Positions 1 to 8,669 of a stretch of 64,000 nucleotides of DNA are shown here, in pieces. The DNA comes from Phenylobacterium deserti (lineage in GTDB: Bacteria > Pseudomonadota > Alphaproteobacteria > Caulobacterales > Caulobacteraceae): positions 1 to 64,000 of the forward strand of contig CAMCXF010000006.1 in assembly GCA_945883235.1 (NCBI GenBank), in the 5' to 3' direction. Numbering within the stretch: the stretch's first letter is position 1; each line of letters begins with the position of its first letter. The position numbers were made by a program, and so were the translations under genes. The notes below the pieces were generated by a model, which saw only the letters and a program-made list of their open reading frames with translations, was not told where the DNA came from and did no database searches.

Positions 1-1652
1 GAAAAGCCGCGGGAACCGAAACCGCCCAGCACATAGACGCCGCTCAATCCGGTTGGGCCGGCGAGCGGCATCATGTCCTGGCTGACGGCGCGGACCGAGG
101 CCCGGCCCTCGATGGACGCGGTCGCGATCTGGCCGGCCAACCCGGGCAAGGCCTTGGCCAGGGTCGCGAGATTGCGGTCGTGATCGCGGGGCCTCAAGTC
201 GTCACCGGTGTCGTCGCGGTCATGGGTCGAGCCAAACAGAATTCCGTCGCGTGTCGGCACGACATAGCCGCCAAAGGCAGCCGCTGGCCCGACAGTGCCG
301 TCCCGTGTCCAGCTGGCCTGCCCGCGCACCGGCGACAGCGGTAATCCATCGGCCAGCCGCATCGATCCCAGCGCCGCCGCCAGGATGACAATGTCGACGC
401 GCGCGATTTCGCCACCGTCGCCGTCGAGCAGCCGCCAGCCGGAACCCTCGGCCAGCAAGGCCGAGACGCTCGCCTCAAGAACAGGACCCGCCCAAGCGGC
501 CAGGATCGGTGCAGGATCGACGACGAGCGCCTCGGGTTGATCCAGCGAGATCGGGGCGGGCTCATTGAGGCGCAACCCGGCTTCGGCCGCCGACATCAAG
601 CTCAAGGATGTGGGCTCGAAAATGTCCGAGCCCGCGATCCGGCTGTATCGCTCCACATCCCGATCATCCGCTGCCAACTGCAGAGCGCCTCGGGATAGCG
701 TCGCGTCAGGCACTTCACCGTAGAGCCGGATAGCGCGGCGAAAAGCTTCGGCAAACAGCAGGGCAGCCTCGCCCAGCCCCGCGTCCAGACGCGGCGTCAC
801 CAGCGCCGCAGGATTGCCCGACGCGCCTGCGCCCACGCGTGACGCATCGATGACCAAGGCCTCCCCCCCCAGGGCGCGCACGGCGCGCGCAGCGGCGGCG
901 CCAGCGATCCCGGCCCCGATGATGGCGACCCTGGGCGTTGCAGGATCAGGTGCCAGTCCTGGCAAACGGGCCTCCAGCCGCTCACGCTTCAGTCCGAAGC
1001 CCGGATGCTTCTGAACGGCGAAGCCTGCCCGGGCGAGGCCCCGTTTGACCTGGCCCGCAACCGTATAGGTCGCGGCACGCGCGCCGGGGGCGGAGCGGGC
1101 TGCGACCAGGCCCAGCACCTCGTCCGTCCACATCTGCGGGTTCATTGACGGTGAGAAGCCGTCCAGGAACCAGGCGTCAGCCCGTCCGGTCCAGCCGCTG
1201 AGAGCATCATGCACGTCCATGACGACGACATCGAGGATGGCGTTGAACTCGGCCAGGTCCACGCGGTGCCGGCCCCGCGCACGTCCCGGCCAACCGGCTA
1301 TGAGGCATCGGCTGATGTCAGAGAGTTCGGGCCAATGGGCCAGTGCGCGCATCGCCTCGTCGGCGGAGACGGGAAAGGCTTCGACGGAGAGAATGCTTAG
1401 CATGCCACCCGGCGGACGCGTCTCGCGCCAGAGGTCGAGCAAGGCTGCGATGTTGAGGCCGGTGCCAAATCCCAGCTCACCGACCACGAAGCGCCGGCGA
1501 CCCGCCCAGGCACCCGGCAGACCGCAACCCTGCAGGAAAACCGCCCGGGCCTCAGCCAGGCCATCCTGGGCAGAGAAGTAGACGTCACCGAAACGTCGCG
1601 AGCGCGGCTGGCCGTCGTCTTGCCACTCGATGGGGCTTTCGTCGCCGGTCAT
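1..1652 (-). CDS. mnmC: Bifunctional tRNA 5-methylaminomethyl-2-thiouridine biosynthesis protein MnmC (3' end outside window)
   Basis: MnmC completes the mnm5s2U modification at the wobble base of tRNAs in the cytosol. Its C-terminal FAD domain removes the carboxymethyl group and its N-terminal domain methylates the product with SAM. About 550 residues are visible. The methyltransferase half has the SAM loop ELGFGTGLN (about 59-67) and the DGFSPSMNPQMW motif (164-175). The oxidase half opens with a Rossmann FAD site, GAGIAG (about 246-251), and near the window edge reads VYVLGGFGSRGF, typical of this family. The ATG at 1652 gives a normal N-terminus. Only the last part of the oxidase domain is missing, because the gene runs off the left edge. 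Identification is by recognised motifs in both halves. Confidence 0.93.
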   Translation of the reverse strand, partial: MTGDESPIEWQDDGQPRSRRFGDVYFSAQDGLAEARAVFLQGCGLPGAWAGRRRFVVGELGFGTGLNIAALLDLWRETRPPGGMLSILSVEAFPVSADEAMRALAHWPELSDISRCLIAGWPGRARGRHRVDLAEFNAILDVVVMDVHDALSGWTGRADAWFLDGFSPSMNPQMWTDEVLGLVAARSAPGARAATYTVAGQVKRGLARAGFAVQKHPGFGLKRERLEARLPGLAPDPATPRVAIIGAGIAGAAAARAVRALGGEALVIDASRVGAGASGNPAALVTPRLDAGLGEAALLFAEAFRRAIRLYGEVPDATLSRGALQLAADDRDVERYSRIAGSDIFEPTSLSLMSAAEAGLRLNEPAPISLDQPEALVVDPAPILAAWAGPVLEASVSALLAEGSGWRLLDGDGGEIARVDIVILAAALGSMRLADGLPLSPVRGQASWTRDGTVGPAAAFGGYVVPTRDGILFGSTHDRDDTGDDLRPRDHDRNLATLAKALPGLAGQIATASIEGRASVRAVSQDMMPLAGPTGLSGVYVLGGFGSRGF

Positions 1653-1670
1653 TAACGTGTCCGAAACGCA

Positions 1671-1698
1671 AAAGGGCCGCCCCAGAGGGCGGCCCTTC
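1671..1698 (-). terminator. Rho-independent terminator downstream of the Ala-rich lipoprotein gene
   Basis: A perfect GC-rich stem (arms AAGGGCCGCC and GGGCGGCCCTT) is followed by four T residues when read on the minus strand. It lies about 30 bp past the stop of the lipoprotein gene and just before the mnmC start, so it should separate the two transcripts. Confidence 0.8.
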
Positions 1699-1728
1699 CG
1701 TAACGCAATTGCGTCGACGTGAAGTGTA

Positions 1729-1986
1729 TTACTTCGCGGCGGGCGCGGCAGGCGCAGCCATCGCGTCGGCGGCCGGAGCCACAGCAGCGGCAGCGGCGTC
1801 AGCGGCCGGAGCAGCAGCAGTAGCAGCAGCGTCGGCCGTGGTCGCCATCGCGTCAGCGGCCGGAGCAGCTTCAGCAACGGGGGCTTCAACGGCCGGGGCT
1901 TCTTCTTTCTTCTGGCAGGCAGCGGTGCCCATCAGGGCAACGGCGGCGGCGGCGACGAGCGCGCCGCGGATGAGTTCTTTGGTCAT
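1729..1986 (-). CDS. Small alanine-rich lipoprotein, unknown function
   Basis: This 85-residue protein starts MTKELIRGA, followed by a hydrophobic signal segment and the lipobox MGTAAC. It should therefore be lipidated on Cys and held in the envelope. Beyond KKEE, the mature part is almost entirely Ala, Pro, Glu, Asp and Val, arranged as degenerate repeats of APAADAMA/TAADAA type. No folded domain can be recognised. An ATG ten codons upstream is possible, but it would put non-signal residues ahead of the signal peptide. The gene stands alone and has its own terminator. Such short Ala/Pro lipoproteins are common in Caulobacterales-like genomes, but no role is assigned. The low complexity means similarity searches would be unreliable. 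Confidence 0.7.
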   Translation of the reverse strand: MTKELIRGALVAAAAVALMGTAACQKKEEAPAVEAPVAEAAPAADAMATTADAAATAAAPAADAAAAAVAPAADAMAAPAAPAAK

Positions 1987-2198
1987 GTCACATATCCTAT
2001 GAATTCGGAGAGCCATACGCCGGTCCGACCCTCCTACCCATGTTCGAAGTCGAAACAGGCAGGCTTGTCAGTCCGATGCAGTTCGCAGGAATACGCCTCT
2101 GCTCGAGGGCTTGGCAAGCCTTAAAATCACGGAGTTGTGATCACTTTTTTTACCTTTGTCGGCACCGGCGTTCAGGCGACCGTGGCCCTTGAAGGTGA

Positions 2199-3065
2199 CT
2201 ACTCGGCCGGAATGTTGGAAAGCGCTTCTTCCAGTTCCAGGAAGCTGGGCTGGGCACCCGACGGCACATTGCCGCGCCCGATTTCCACCGAGATCTGGGC
2301 TGCGTTCCCGTGCAGGTGGGCCACCAGCACCGCCTGGATGATGCGGTAGAACGACCCTTCTTCCTCGACCACATCTTTCATACGCGTGCCCATTGGCCCC
2401 ACCAGACCATAAGCCAGGAACACGCCGAGGAAGGTACCGACCAGGGCCGAGCCGATCATTTCACCCAGCACTTCCGGCGGCTCGGTGATGGCGCCCATGG
2501 TCTTGATCACCCCCAGCACGGCGGCCACGATGCCCAGGGCCGGCAAGGCGTCGGCCAGGTTGGTGATGGCGTGGCTGGGACCCAGCGCCTCGTGATGGTG
2601 CTTTTCCAGCTGCTTTTCCATCGCGTCCTCGACCTGGTGCGGGTCTTCCAGGTTCATGGTCATCATCCGCAGCGTGTCGCAGATGAAATCGATGGCGAAG
2701 TGGTCCTTCTGGATTTTGGGAAAGCGCGAGAAGATCGAGCTCTCCTTCGGATTTTCAATGTGGCTTTCCAAAGCGATCACGCCCTTGGACTTCATGGTTT
2801 TTGTGAGCAGGAACAATAGAGACAGCAGGTCCCGATAGTCCGCTGGCTTCCACTTGGGCCCACTGAACACTTTGGCGAGCCCGCCGCCTGTGGCCTTCAG
2901 AACGCGCAGGGAATTCGAGATAAGAAACGCTGCAACGCCGGCACCACCGATCGCAGCCATCTCGTGTGGCGTGGCGTGCAGGATCACACCCATATTGCCG
3001 CCGGTCAGGATGTAGCTGCCGAAAACCATCGCAAACAACAGGACGATGCCGATAATCTGGAACAT
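2199..3065 (-). CDS. motA: Flagellar motor stator protein MotA
   Basis: MotA forms the proton channel of the flagellar stator with MotB in the inner membrane. At 288 residues the length is normal for the family. The N-terminus is a membrane segment (about 1-20), with a second near 35-55. A charged cytoplasmic region follows (about 60-165), then two more hydrophobic segments around 170-192 and 200-228. The third segment carries the proline-containing run ADALPALGIVAAVLGVIKTMG, a strong MotA signature. No motB lies beside it in the window, so the partner must be encoded elsewhere. It appears to be a single-gene transcript, with a degraded MFS fragment behind its promoter side. Confidence 0.93.
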   Translation of the reverse strand: MFQIIGIVLLFAMVFGSYILTGGNMGVILHATPHEMAAIGGAGVAAFLISNSLRVLKATGGGLAKVFSGPKWKPADYRDLLSLLFLLTKTMKSKGVIALESHIENPKESSIFSRFPKIQKDHFAIDFICDTLRMMTMNLEDPHQVEDAMEKQLEKHHHEALGPSHAITNLADALPALGIVAAVLGVIKTMGAITEPPEVLGEMIGSALVGTFLGVFLAYGLVGPMGTRMKDVVEEEGSFYRIIQAVLVAHLHGNAAQISVEIGRGNVPSGAQPSFLELEEALSNIPAE

Positions 3066-3159
3066 GGACTCCCTCGAAGGTAGGGCGAAGCATCGTCGTT
3101 AATGTTTAATGGGCCGTGAGCGATCCCAACCATTTGCGTGCGCCCGCCAGGCCGCTGCG

Positions 3160-3405
3160 GCCGGGGTTCACAGCGGGGTCGTCTATCGCGGTGGGCATGG
3201 CAGAACAGGCCCGTGTGGCCGGCGCGATTGCCGCAGTCGACGGGATCAACGTGATCTTCGCGCCGCTGTTCGTATTCCTCTAGCAGCACTACGGACCGGC
3301 ACTGTTGATCGCCGATGCCGTGTTGATGGGCGCATTGCTGGTCCCAAGCCCGCAAGCCGCAATGCCGCGACTCTGGTGCCCCTCGAAAAGAGCGCCGAGG
3401 GCTGA
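3160..3405 (+). pseudogene. C-terminal remnant of an MFS transporter, with in-frame stop and frameshift
   Basis: The frame starting near 3166 translates to an MFS-like end: GMAEQARVAGAIAAVDGIN, then VIFAPLFVFL, a TAG stop at 3281-3283, and QHYGPALLIADAVLMGALLV. The ending NAATLVPLEKSAEG is found only in another frame, so at least one frameshift lies between about 3340 and 3372. The hydrophobic pattern before and after the stop is continuous, as expected for a transporter's last two helices. No start codon or upstream helices remain in the 347 bp between motA and the phosphatase. The MFS assignment is by pattern recognition and is tentative; an unrelated decayed membrane protein is the alternative. 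Confidence 0.45.
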
Positions 3406-3412
3406 GGCCCCG

Positions 3413-4222
3413 CTACCCGGCAGCTAACCGGCGGGCTTCCTCGGCGCAGTCGCGGTTTGGTATCAGGCCTTTGGCCCGGGCCGCGATGACCTCCGCCTTT
3501 GCGGTTGCCACGTCGGCGCGGAACTCGGCGGAGTCATGCAGCCTGGCGACCACTGCTGCGCCCATGGTGCGACCTTCGTCGACGTCGCTCTGCCAGTGGA
3601 CATTACACACCCGGCGGCTGTCGCTGTAGGCGCGGCCTCGCGCCAGCACTGCGTCGATCCGGTCGGGTACCACCTCGGCCACGATCAGCCCCCAGCCCCA
3701 GCCAATGGCGCTGTGGCCAGAGGGATAGGAGCCGTCCTTGCGCAGCCCCGCATCCAGCGCCGGCGTGCACATGGGCCTGTTGTTCACCGTGAAAGGGCGC
3801 GGGCGTTGGTACTTGGTCTTGGTTGGGTAGGTGGACAGTCCGATGTCCGCAAGGCTGCGGCGGAGCAGCTTATAGAGTGCCGGCGTATCAACCTCTGTCA
3901 CCGGCGCGCCGATGGCGCAGGAGAAAGTGCCGGCAACGTTGGGGAAGCTCAGGTCGGCGTCCTGGGTGGCCAGATCCCATCTTGGTCCGCCGTGCAGAGC
4001 CAGGGCGGCTCTGGCTCCGTCCTCATCACGGGCCTGGGCACCTGACCCGGCCATAGGAGGAGGTGGCAGCAAGGTCAAACTACCTGGAGTTGTTCCTGTA
4101 GGCAGGTACCCGGCGACCCGGGTCAGGACAGTCGGGGCCGCCGGAGCCTGGCCGCCGGCCGGATTGGCGGACATCAAAGCCGCGGTCATGCCCGCCGCCA
4201 TCAGCCATGCTTTTGACGCCAT
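3413..4222 (-). CDS. Exported class A acid phosphatase (PAP2 superfamily)
   Basis: This is a periplasmic non-specific phosphomonoesterase of the PhoN/PhoC type. It has a signal peptide (MASKAWLMAAGMTAALMSANPAGG) and the three PAP2 phosphatase motifs in order: KYQRPRPF, PSGHSAIGWG and SRRVCNVHWQSDVDEGR. The last contains the catalytic His and Asp. The start at 4222 is preferred over an ATG seven codons upstream (4243), because AGGAAG sits six bases ahead of it and the signal peptide then starts at once. It follows the lytic transglycosylase gene by only a few bases on the same strand, so the two are probably cotranscribed. Likely role: phosphate scavenging from organic esters in the periplasm. 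Confidence 0.9.
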   Translation of the reverse strand: MASKAWLMAAGMTAALMSANPAGGQAPAAPTVLTRVAGYLPTGTTPGSLTLLPPPPMAGSGAQARDEDGARAALALHGGPRWDLATQDADLSFPNVAGTFSCAIGAPVTEVDTPALYKLLRRSLADIGLSTYPTKTKYQRPRPFTVNNRPMCTPALDAGLRKDGSYPSGHSAIGWGWGLIVAEVVPDRIDAVLARGRAYSDSRRVCNVHWQSDVDEGRTMGAAVVARLHDSAEFRADVATAKAEVIAARAKGLIPNRDCAEEARRLAAG

Positions 4223-4248
4223 CGGTCGCTTCCTTTTGTCCATAGTCT

Positions 4249-5484
4249 TCAGCCGCCGCTCTCGGCCTTCAGCCGCGCCACCATATCACCGGAAAGATAG
4301 CCGTCCGCTACCAGTCCGCGCGACTTTTGCCATGCGCGCAGTGACCGTCGCGTGCCCATGCCGACAACGCCGTCGGGCGTGCCCGGATCAAAGCCCAGAG
4401 CCGCCAGGGCGCGCTGGGCCGTCATCCGGTCCAGCAGCGACAGTGAAACTTCCAGCGGCCAGGCGCGCACCAGCGGCCGCCCACCCGCGAACCGGTCTGC
4501 CAGCAGCCCGACGCCCAGGGCATAAGCCAGGCTGTTGTTGTATTCCCGGATTGCGAAGTGATTGGGGAACAACAGGAACAGCGGGCCGCTCGCTCCGGCA
4601 GGGGCCGCAAGTTGAGCCTGTCCGGCAAGGTCCTGCGGCGACCACGCCCGACCGTCGGCCGCCACCACGCCGCGCTCAGCCCACCAGTCAGGTAATTCTT
4701 TCGGACCCTCAGTAAGGCTGAAATCGAAGCCCGGCGGCGCGGTGACTTCCCGTGCCCAGCTTTGCCCCCGGACCCAGCCGGCCTTGGCCAGCAGGTTGGC
4801 AGCCGAGGCCAGGGCGTCGGCGCTGGAGTTCCAGATATCCCGTTGCCCGTCGCCGTCCTGATCGACGGCAGTGGCAAGGTAAGTCGAGGGGATGAACTGC
4901 GTCTGGCCCATGGCACCGGCCCACGATCCGCGCAGTCGGGATCTTGGATGCTCGCCGGATTCGATGATCCGCAAGATGGCGATCAGCTCGCCCTCGGCCC
5001 AGGCCCGTCGGCGACCCTGGGCCGCCAGGGTCGCCAAGGAGCGCATGGCGTCGCGGTCACCCTGAATACTGCCGAAACCGCTCTCCAGCGCCCACACCCC
5101 CAGCAGGATATCGCGCGGCACGCCGAAACGGCTCTCGATGGCTGGAAACGCCGCCAGGTCGGCCCGACGGCGCGAGCCGATGGCCAAGCGGTCAGCCGTC
5201 ACCACGCCCTTAAGATAGTCGCTGATCGGCTTGGAGAATTCCGGCTGGCGACTGTCGGCACCGGCGACGCCCGGATCAGGCTTCAGGTCGGCCATCTCTC
5301 GCGACAGGATCCCCGAATCGATCCCTGCCGCCAGGGCGCGGCCCTGGAACTCCGACGCCCACGCGTCAAAAATCATGTCGCCGGACGCCGTCGGCGGCAC
5401 GATCGACTGCGACGCGGCCGGCGAAATCGCCAGGATCGAAACCAGCAAGAGGCCAAGGGTAAGACGGCGAGCCATCCGTGACAT
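4249..5484 (-). CDS. Lytic murein transglycosylase, MltB family, with peptidoglycan-binding domain
   Basis: The enzyme cleaves the MurNAc-GlcNAc bond of peptidoglycan to form 1,6-anhydroMurNAc products in the periplasm. The N-terminus is a signal peptide ending near SPAASQS. The SLT_2/MltB domain covers roughly residues 35-330. It has the catalytic glutamate in [14 protein letters not shown], then [27 protein letters not shown], and [16 protein letters not shown] further on. The last 60 residues ([20 protein letters not shown] onward) form a PG_binding_1 module. At 411 residues it has the usual length for this fusion. It is the first gene of a two-gene unit with the acid phosphatase. A second ATG three codons in (5475) is an alternative start. 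Confidence 0.93.
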   Translation of the reverse strand: MSRMARRLTLGLLLVSILAISPAASQSIVPPTASGDMIFDAWASEFQGRALAAGIDSGILSREMADLKPDPGVAGADSRQPEFSKPISDYLKGVVTADRLAIGSRRRADLAAFPAIESRFGVPRDILLGVWALESGFGSIQGDRDAMRSLATLAAQGRRRAWAEGELIAILRIIESGEHPRSRLRGSWAGAMGQTQFIPSTYLATAVDQDGDGQRDIWNSSADALASAANLLAKAGWVRGQSWAREVTAPPGFDFSLTEGPKELPDWWAERGVVAADGRAWSPQDLAGQAQLAAPAGASGPLFLLFPNHFAIREYNNSLAYALGVGLLADRFAGGRPLVRAWPLEVSLSLLDRMTAQRALAALGFDPGTPDGVVGMGTRRSLRAWQKSRGLVADGYLSGDMVARLKAESGG

Positions 5485-5609
5485 CTAGTGTGTGTCGCCT
5501 TGAGCCCCAATCAAATCGGCGTCAGGTTGACTCATGCCGGGTCGCCCCGTATATGCGCCCGCTCTTGTTCTCCACGGCCGACCACGGCCCGATCAAAGAT
5601 AACGGTGCC

Positions 5610-5735
5610 ATGAAGGTCAGAAGCTCACTCAAGTCGCTGAAGACGCGCCACCGCGACTGCAAGCTGGTGCGCCGCAAGGGCGTGATCTACGTGATCAACA
5701 AGACCAACCCGCGCTTCAAGGCGAAGCAGGGCTAA
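5610..5735 (+). CDS. rpmJ: 50S ribosomal protein L36
   Basis: This 41-residue protein, [20 protein letters not shown] and onward to NPRFKAKQG, is the alphaproteobacterial form of L36. It lacks the full four-cysteine zinc knuckle and has one Cys (in RDCKLV), as in the C-minus type. The ATG at 5610 is chosen because the protein then has exactly the family length; the longer open frame upstream is non-coding. The HAD hydrolase gene begins 12 bases later on the same strand, so they may be cotranscribed. Confidence 0.95.
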   Translation: MKVRSSLKSLKTRHRDCKLVRRKGVIYVINKTNPRFKAKQG

Positions 5736-5747
5736 GTCGCCCCGCGC

Positions 5748-6350
5748 ATGCCGAAGGCCGTCCTCTGGGACTTCGGCAATGTCATCGTGCGCTGGAACCC
5801 GCGCACGCTCTACGCCAAGATTTTTCCGGATCCGGTCCAGTGCGACAGGTTCCTCAACGATGTCTGCACGCTCGCGTGGCACACGCCGACGGACTGCGGC
5901 GTCACGTTCGCCGACAACTGTGCCCGGTTGATCGCGGTACATCCCGACCACGAAGCTGAAATCCTCGCGTGGCATAGTCGCTGGCACGAGATGTTCTCTG
6001 GTCCGATACCGGAAACCGAAGCCGCGATCGAAGCGCTCCATCAGCGCGGCGTCCCCCAGTTCGGGCTTTCCAATATTTCCCACGAGACTCTGGACATGAC
6101 ACTGGCCATGAGCCCGGCGTTTGCGCGGCTCTCGAACTATGTCGCGTCAGGGCTTGAAGGTGTGATGAAGCCCGACCCGGCGATCTACGCCCTCTGCTGC
6201 GAGCGTTTTGGACTGGCACCGGGCGACCTGCTGTTTATCGACGATAGCCTTCGCAACATCGCGGCGGCCGAGGCGTTGGGGTTCGACACCCATCATTTCA
6301 CCGACCCGGCGGCTCTGCGTCCGACGTTGGAAGCGCGGGGCCTGCTTTAG
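5748..6350 (+). CDS. HAD-superfamily hydrolase (YihX-like phosphatase)
   Basis: This is a 200-residue cytosolic haloacid-dehalogenase-fold phosphatase. Motif I is DFGNV (residues 8-12), the DxGNV variant of the YihX/epoxide-hydrolase N-domain subfamily, rather than plain DxD. Motif II is the Ser in FGLSNIS. The motif III Lys is in VMKPDPAIY, and motif IV is FIDDSLRNI. These four are complete, so it should be active, probably on a sugar phosphate, but the substrate is not readable. Its last 53 bases overlap, tail to tail, the 3' end of tilS on the other strand. Confidence 0.88.
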   Translation: MPKAVLWDFGNVIVRWNPRTLYAKIFPDPVQCDRFLNDVCTLAWHTPTDCGVTFADNCARLIAVHPDHEAEILAWHSRWHEMFSGPIPETEAAIEALHQRGVPQFGLSNISHETLDMTLAMSPAFARLSNYVASGLEGVMKPDPAIYALCCERFGLAPGDLLFIDDSLRNIAAAEALGFDTHHFTDPAALRPTLEARGLL

Positions 6351-7587
6351 GCTCGCGGCCGATCAGTCCCGCAGCGGCGGCGAAGCGCGCGGCGACAAGA
6401 CTCTCCGCTTGCCCGGTCAGCGTCAGGCAGCCGGCGTATCCCAGGACGTCGAGCGTCGCGGGAAGTCCGCTTCGGGCCGCCGGTGGCAGGGACCGGAGTT
6501 CCGCACGCTGTGCAGACGGCAGGCGACCGACGAGACCGGCCAGCCGTCGAACCTCGGCCCCCGCGAACGACGCTGCAATCTCAAAACGACCATCCCAGAT
6601 GAACGAAAGACCGGGTTCGGGCGTGATCGGCATGAGGCCCCCACGGGCGGCCTCGCCGGCCTCACGGAAGACGTGGATGTCACGGTCATCGGCCTCCAGC
6701 CGTGCACCCGCCAGCGTCGCCTTAACAATGGCCTCGCCACGCAAGGCCTGAACCGCGCGGTTGATCCGGGCACTGGCGGGAAGTCGGGCTCCACCCCCGG
6801 CGCTGACGCCGGCGAGCGCCACGAACCGGTGCGCGTCCGGCACAGATACCTCACGCAAGGCTGTCCGGGATAAGGTGATGACGCCGGCCCGGTGGGTCGC
6901 TTGCGCCGCAAGTTTCAGAGCGGGTGGATCGAAACGCACCACTTTGGTCCCCGGATCAATCGACGGCCGGGCGCGGGCGCGGGCATAGGCCAAATTCCCA
7001 TTGGCCGGATCTTCGATCCAGGTCTCACCTCGTTCAACGAGCCAGTCGCGCAGCGCGGCCCTGCGGATGCCCAGCATCGGACGCAGAACAAAGAGACCGC
7101 GGCCTTCAGGCCAGACAGGAGAAGGTGCCCATTCGTGGGCATCCGGCGTGGTCGCGCCCTCCCGTCGCATGGCCTCGGACTCAAGCAGATCGTCGCCTGT
7201 GTGGCCCAACAGAATCACAGACGCACCCAACTCGCGCGCCGCCTCGGCTAACAGGCGGTGTCGCACGCCCCGTGCTGCTGCGGGCAGGCCAGTCTTTGGC
7301 TTTCTCCCCGTCCAAACGCGCGCCAGAAAGCGGTGGCCAAGTCGCTCGGCCAGCTCGGCACAGTGGCGCGTCCAGTCTCGGCTCTGAGGCTGGAGCGCGT
7401 GATCAACTGTGACAAACACCAGTCGTCGGGCCGCCGTCCTGGCCCATTCCTCTACCATCAGCGCCAACGCTACAGAGTCGCCGCCGCCGGACAGCCCAAT
7501 GACCAGAGGTTGGTCGGTGTCCCGCATGAGGCGCAGGTTCAGGCGCGCACTTACGGCGGCCGATAAAGAGCAATTCCCTTGAACCAT
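6298..7587 (-). CDS. tilS: tRNA(Ile)-lysidine synthase TilS
   Basis: TilS converts C34 of tRNA(Ile)(CAU) to lysidine using ATP and lysine, so that the tRNA reads AUA; it is normally essential. The PP-loop GLSGGGDSVAL is near the N-terminus, followed by VTVDHALQPQS and LLGHTGDDLLE, as in other TilS proteins. I start it at the ATG at 7587. The open frame continues 32 codons further, but that stretch lies inside an inverted-repeat element. An in-frame GTG at 7596 is possible. In many alphaproteobacteria ftsH follows tilS; here the next gene is a convergent HAD hydrolase, and the two coding ends overlap by 53 bp. It is the last gene of the ruv-tol-pal run. Confidence 0.92.
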   Translation of the reverse strand: MVQGNCSLSAAVSARLNLRLMRDTDQPLVIGLSGGGDSVALALMVEEWARTAARRLVFVTVDHALQPQSRDWTRHCAELAERLGHRFLARVWTGRKPKTGLPAAARGVRHRLLAEAARELGASVILLGHTGDDLLESEAMRREGATTPDAHEWAPSPVWPEGRGLFVLRPMLGIRRAALRDWLVERGETWIEDPANGNLAYARARARPSIDPGTKVVRFDPPALKLAAQATHRAGVITLSRTALREVSVPDAHRFVALAGVSAGGGARLPASARINRAVQALRGEAIVKATLAGARLEADDRDIHVFREAGEAARGGLMPITPEPGLSFIWDGRFEIAASFAGAEVRRLAGLVGRLPSAQRAELRSLPPAARSGLPATLDVLGYAGCLTLTGQAESLVAARFAAAAGLIGREPKAGPALPTSDAEPPGR

Positions 7588-7609
7588 CGCATCCACAGGA
7601 GGCTCGACA

Positions 7610-7767
7610 CCCCCCAAAAAGCTCGTCATCACCCGGCTTGTCCGATTGACCCATAGACACCGAGGCTGGCTGGATAAAGCCAAAGCGTCGCCGCCGAGGT
7701 TCCTTCAACACCGCCTGCGTTTATGGGTTGCCCGGACAAGCCGGGCAATGACGAGCAGTTTTTTGGG
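7610..7767. repeat. Intergenic inverted-repeat element between cpoB and tilS
   Basis: Two arms of about 56 bp (7610-7666 and 7712-7767) are near-complementary. The left arm contains CCCCCAAAAAGCTCGTCAT and CCCGGCTTGTCCG; the right arm contains CCCGGACAAGCCGGGCAATG and ends TTTTTTGGG. The whole unit of about 158 bp could fold into a long hairpin. It resembles the mobile palindromic intergenic units of alphaproteobacteria. A CCCCCAAAAAGCT end recurs at 25580. Confidence 0.75.
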
Positions 7768-7820
7768 AATGAGTCTTATCTGGTCTCGAGGGTGTCATAC
7801 CGCCCTAGAGTCCACAGCTC

Positions 7821-8666
7821 CTAGGCCGCACACTTTGCCTGGGTACGGGTCGCGGCCGCGCGGCTGAGCACATTGGCGGGGGGTTTCGGATAGCGCCGCG
7901 CAAACTCCCCCAAGGTCTGGCAGGCGTCGGAGGGCTTCTTGAGAGCCACCAGCGACCGGGCGAGTTCGACCACGGCGTCCGGTGCCCAGGGCATCTGCGG
8001 CCAGCCGCGGATGGCACCGATATAGGCCTTGGCGGCGTCGGCGTGGGCGGCGCGAACGGTCAGGGTCTTGCCCAGCCAGTAACGGGCTTCGGGGGTGCGG
8101 GACACGTCGGGCCAGGTTTCAATGAAGGCGGAGAATGCGGCCTCGGCGGCATCGTAGTCACCTGCCAGCATCAATTGCCGGGCCTGGGCGAAGTCCTTGG
8201 CCGGATCACCTACTGAGCCCGCCGGGGCCTCTGCCACGCCTTCCGGCGGCGCGACAGGCGTCGCCATCTGGGCCTGCTTCTGTTCCAGCACAGCCAGGCG
8301 CTCGGAAAGCGTGGCCAGTTCCTTCTTCAGCGCCGCATTTTCACGGCGACCCTGGTCAACGTCGCGGGTCGCGGTGTCGAACGAGCCGTTCAGGCCGCGC
8401 AGGGTCTGCTCAAGATCGGCGAGTTTGGTCATCATCTCGGCCATGCGCGCGTCGGTGTCCGCCGGCTGCACGACCACGGGCTTGCCGGTGTCGCGCAGCT
8501 GAAAGACGATGGACCTGAGCTCGCGGACGACCTTTTCCATCCGCTCGACGCGCTTGGCGTCGCGGGCGTCCAGGGGATCTTCCATGGGCGTCTGGGACAG
8601 GGCCGGTCCAGCCGTCAATGTGACGACCAGCGCCAGACCTGCCAGCAACGGATGGCGGGTCTTCAC
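7821..8666 (-). CDS. cpoB: Tol-Pal system coordinator CpoB (YbgF)
   Basis: CpoB is periplasmic and links Tol-Pal constriction of the outer membrane with septal peptidoglycan synthesis. The 281 residues comprise a signal peptide ending at GPALSQ, then an acidic/basic helical trimerisation coiled coil (about 30-125, with heptads such as LADLEQTLRGLNGS and ELATLSERLAVLEQ). A Pro/Ala linker follows, then a TPR domain from about 155 (AKDFAQARQLMLAGDYDAAE), including YWLGKTL. It begins three bases after the pal stop codon, so it is the last tol gene of the operon. The inverted-repeat element follows it. Confidence 0.93.
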   Translation of the reverse strand: MKTRHPLLAGLALVVTLTAGPALSQTPMEDPLDARDAKRVERMEKVVRELRSIVFQLRDTGKPVVVQPADTDARMAEMMTKLADLEQTLRGLNGSFDTATRDVDQGRRENAALKKELATLSERLAVLEQKQAQMATPVAPPEGVAEAPAGSVGDPAKDFAQARQLMLAGDYDAAEAAFSAFIETWPDVSRTPEARYWLGKTLTVRAAHADAAKAYIGAIRGWPQMPWAPDAVVELARSLVALKKPSDACQTLGEFARRYPKPPANVLSRAAATRTQAKCAA

Positions 8667-8669
8667 GAC

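Noticed and set aside
3095-3110. TTAATGTTTAAT upstream of motA as a CtrA site
   Set aside because: The TTAA half sites are only a few bases apart, not the seven expected for the CtrA consensus, and no second copy is seen.
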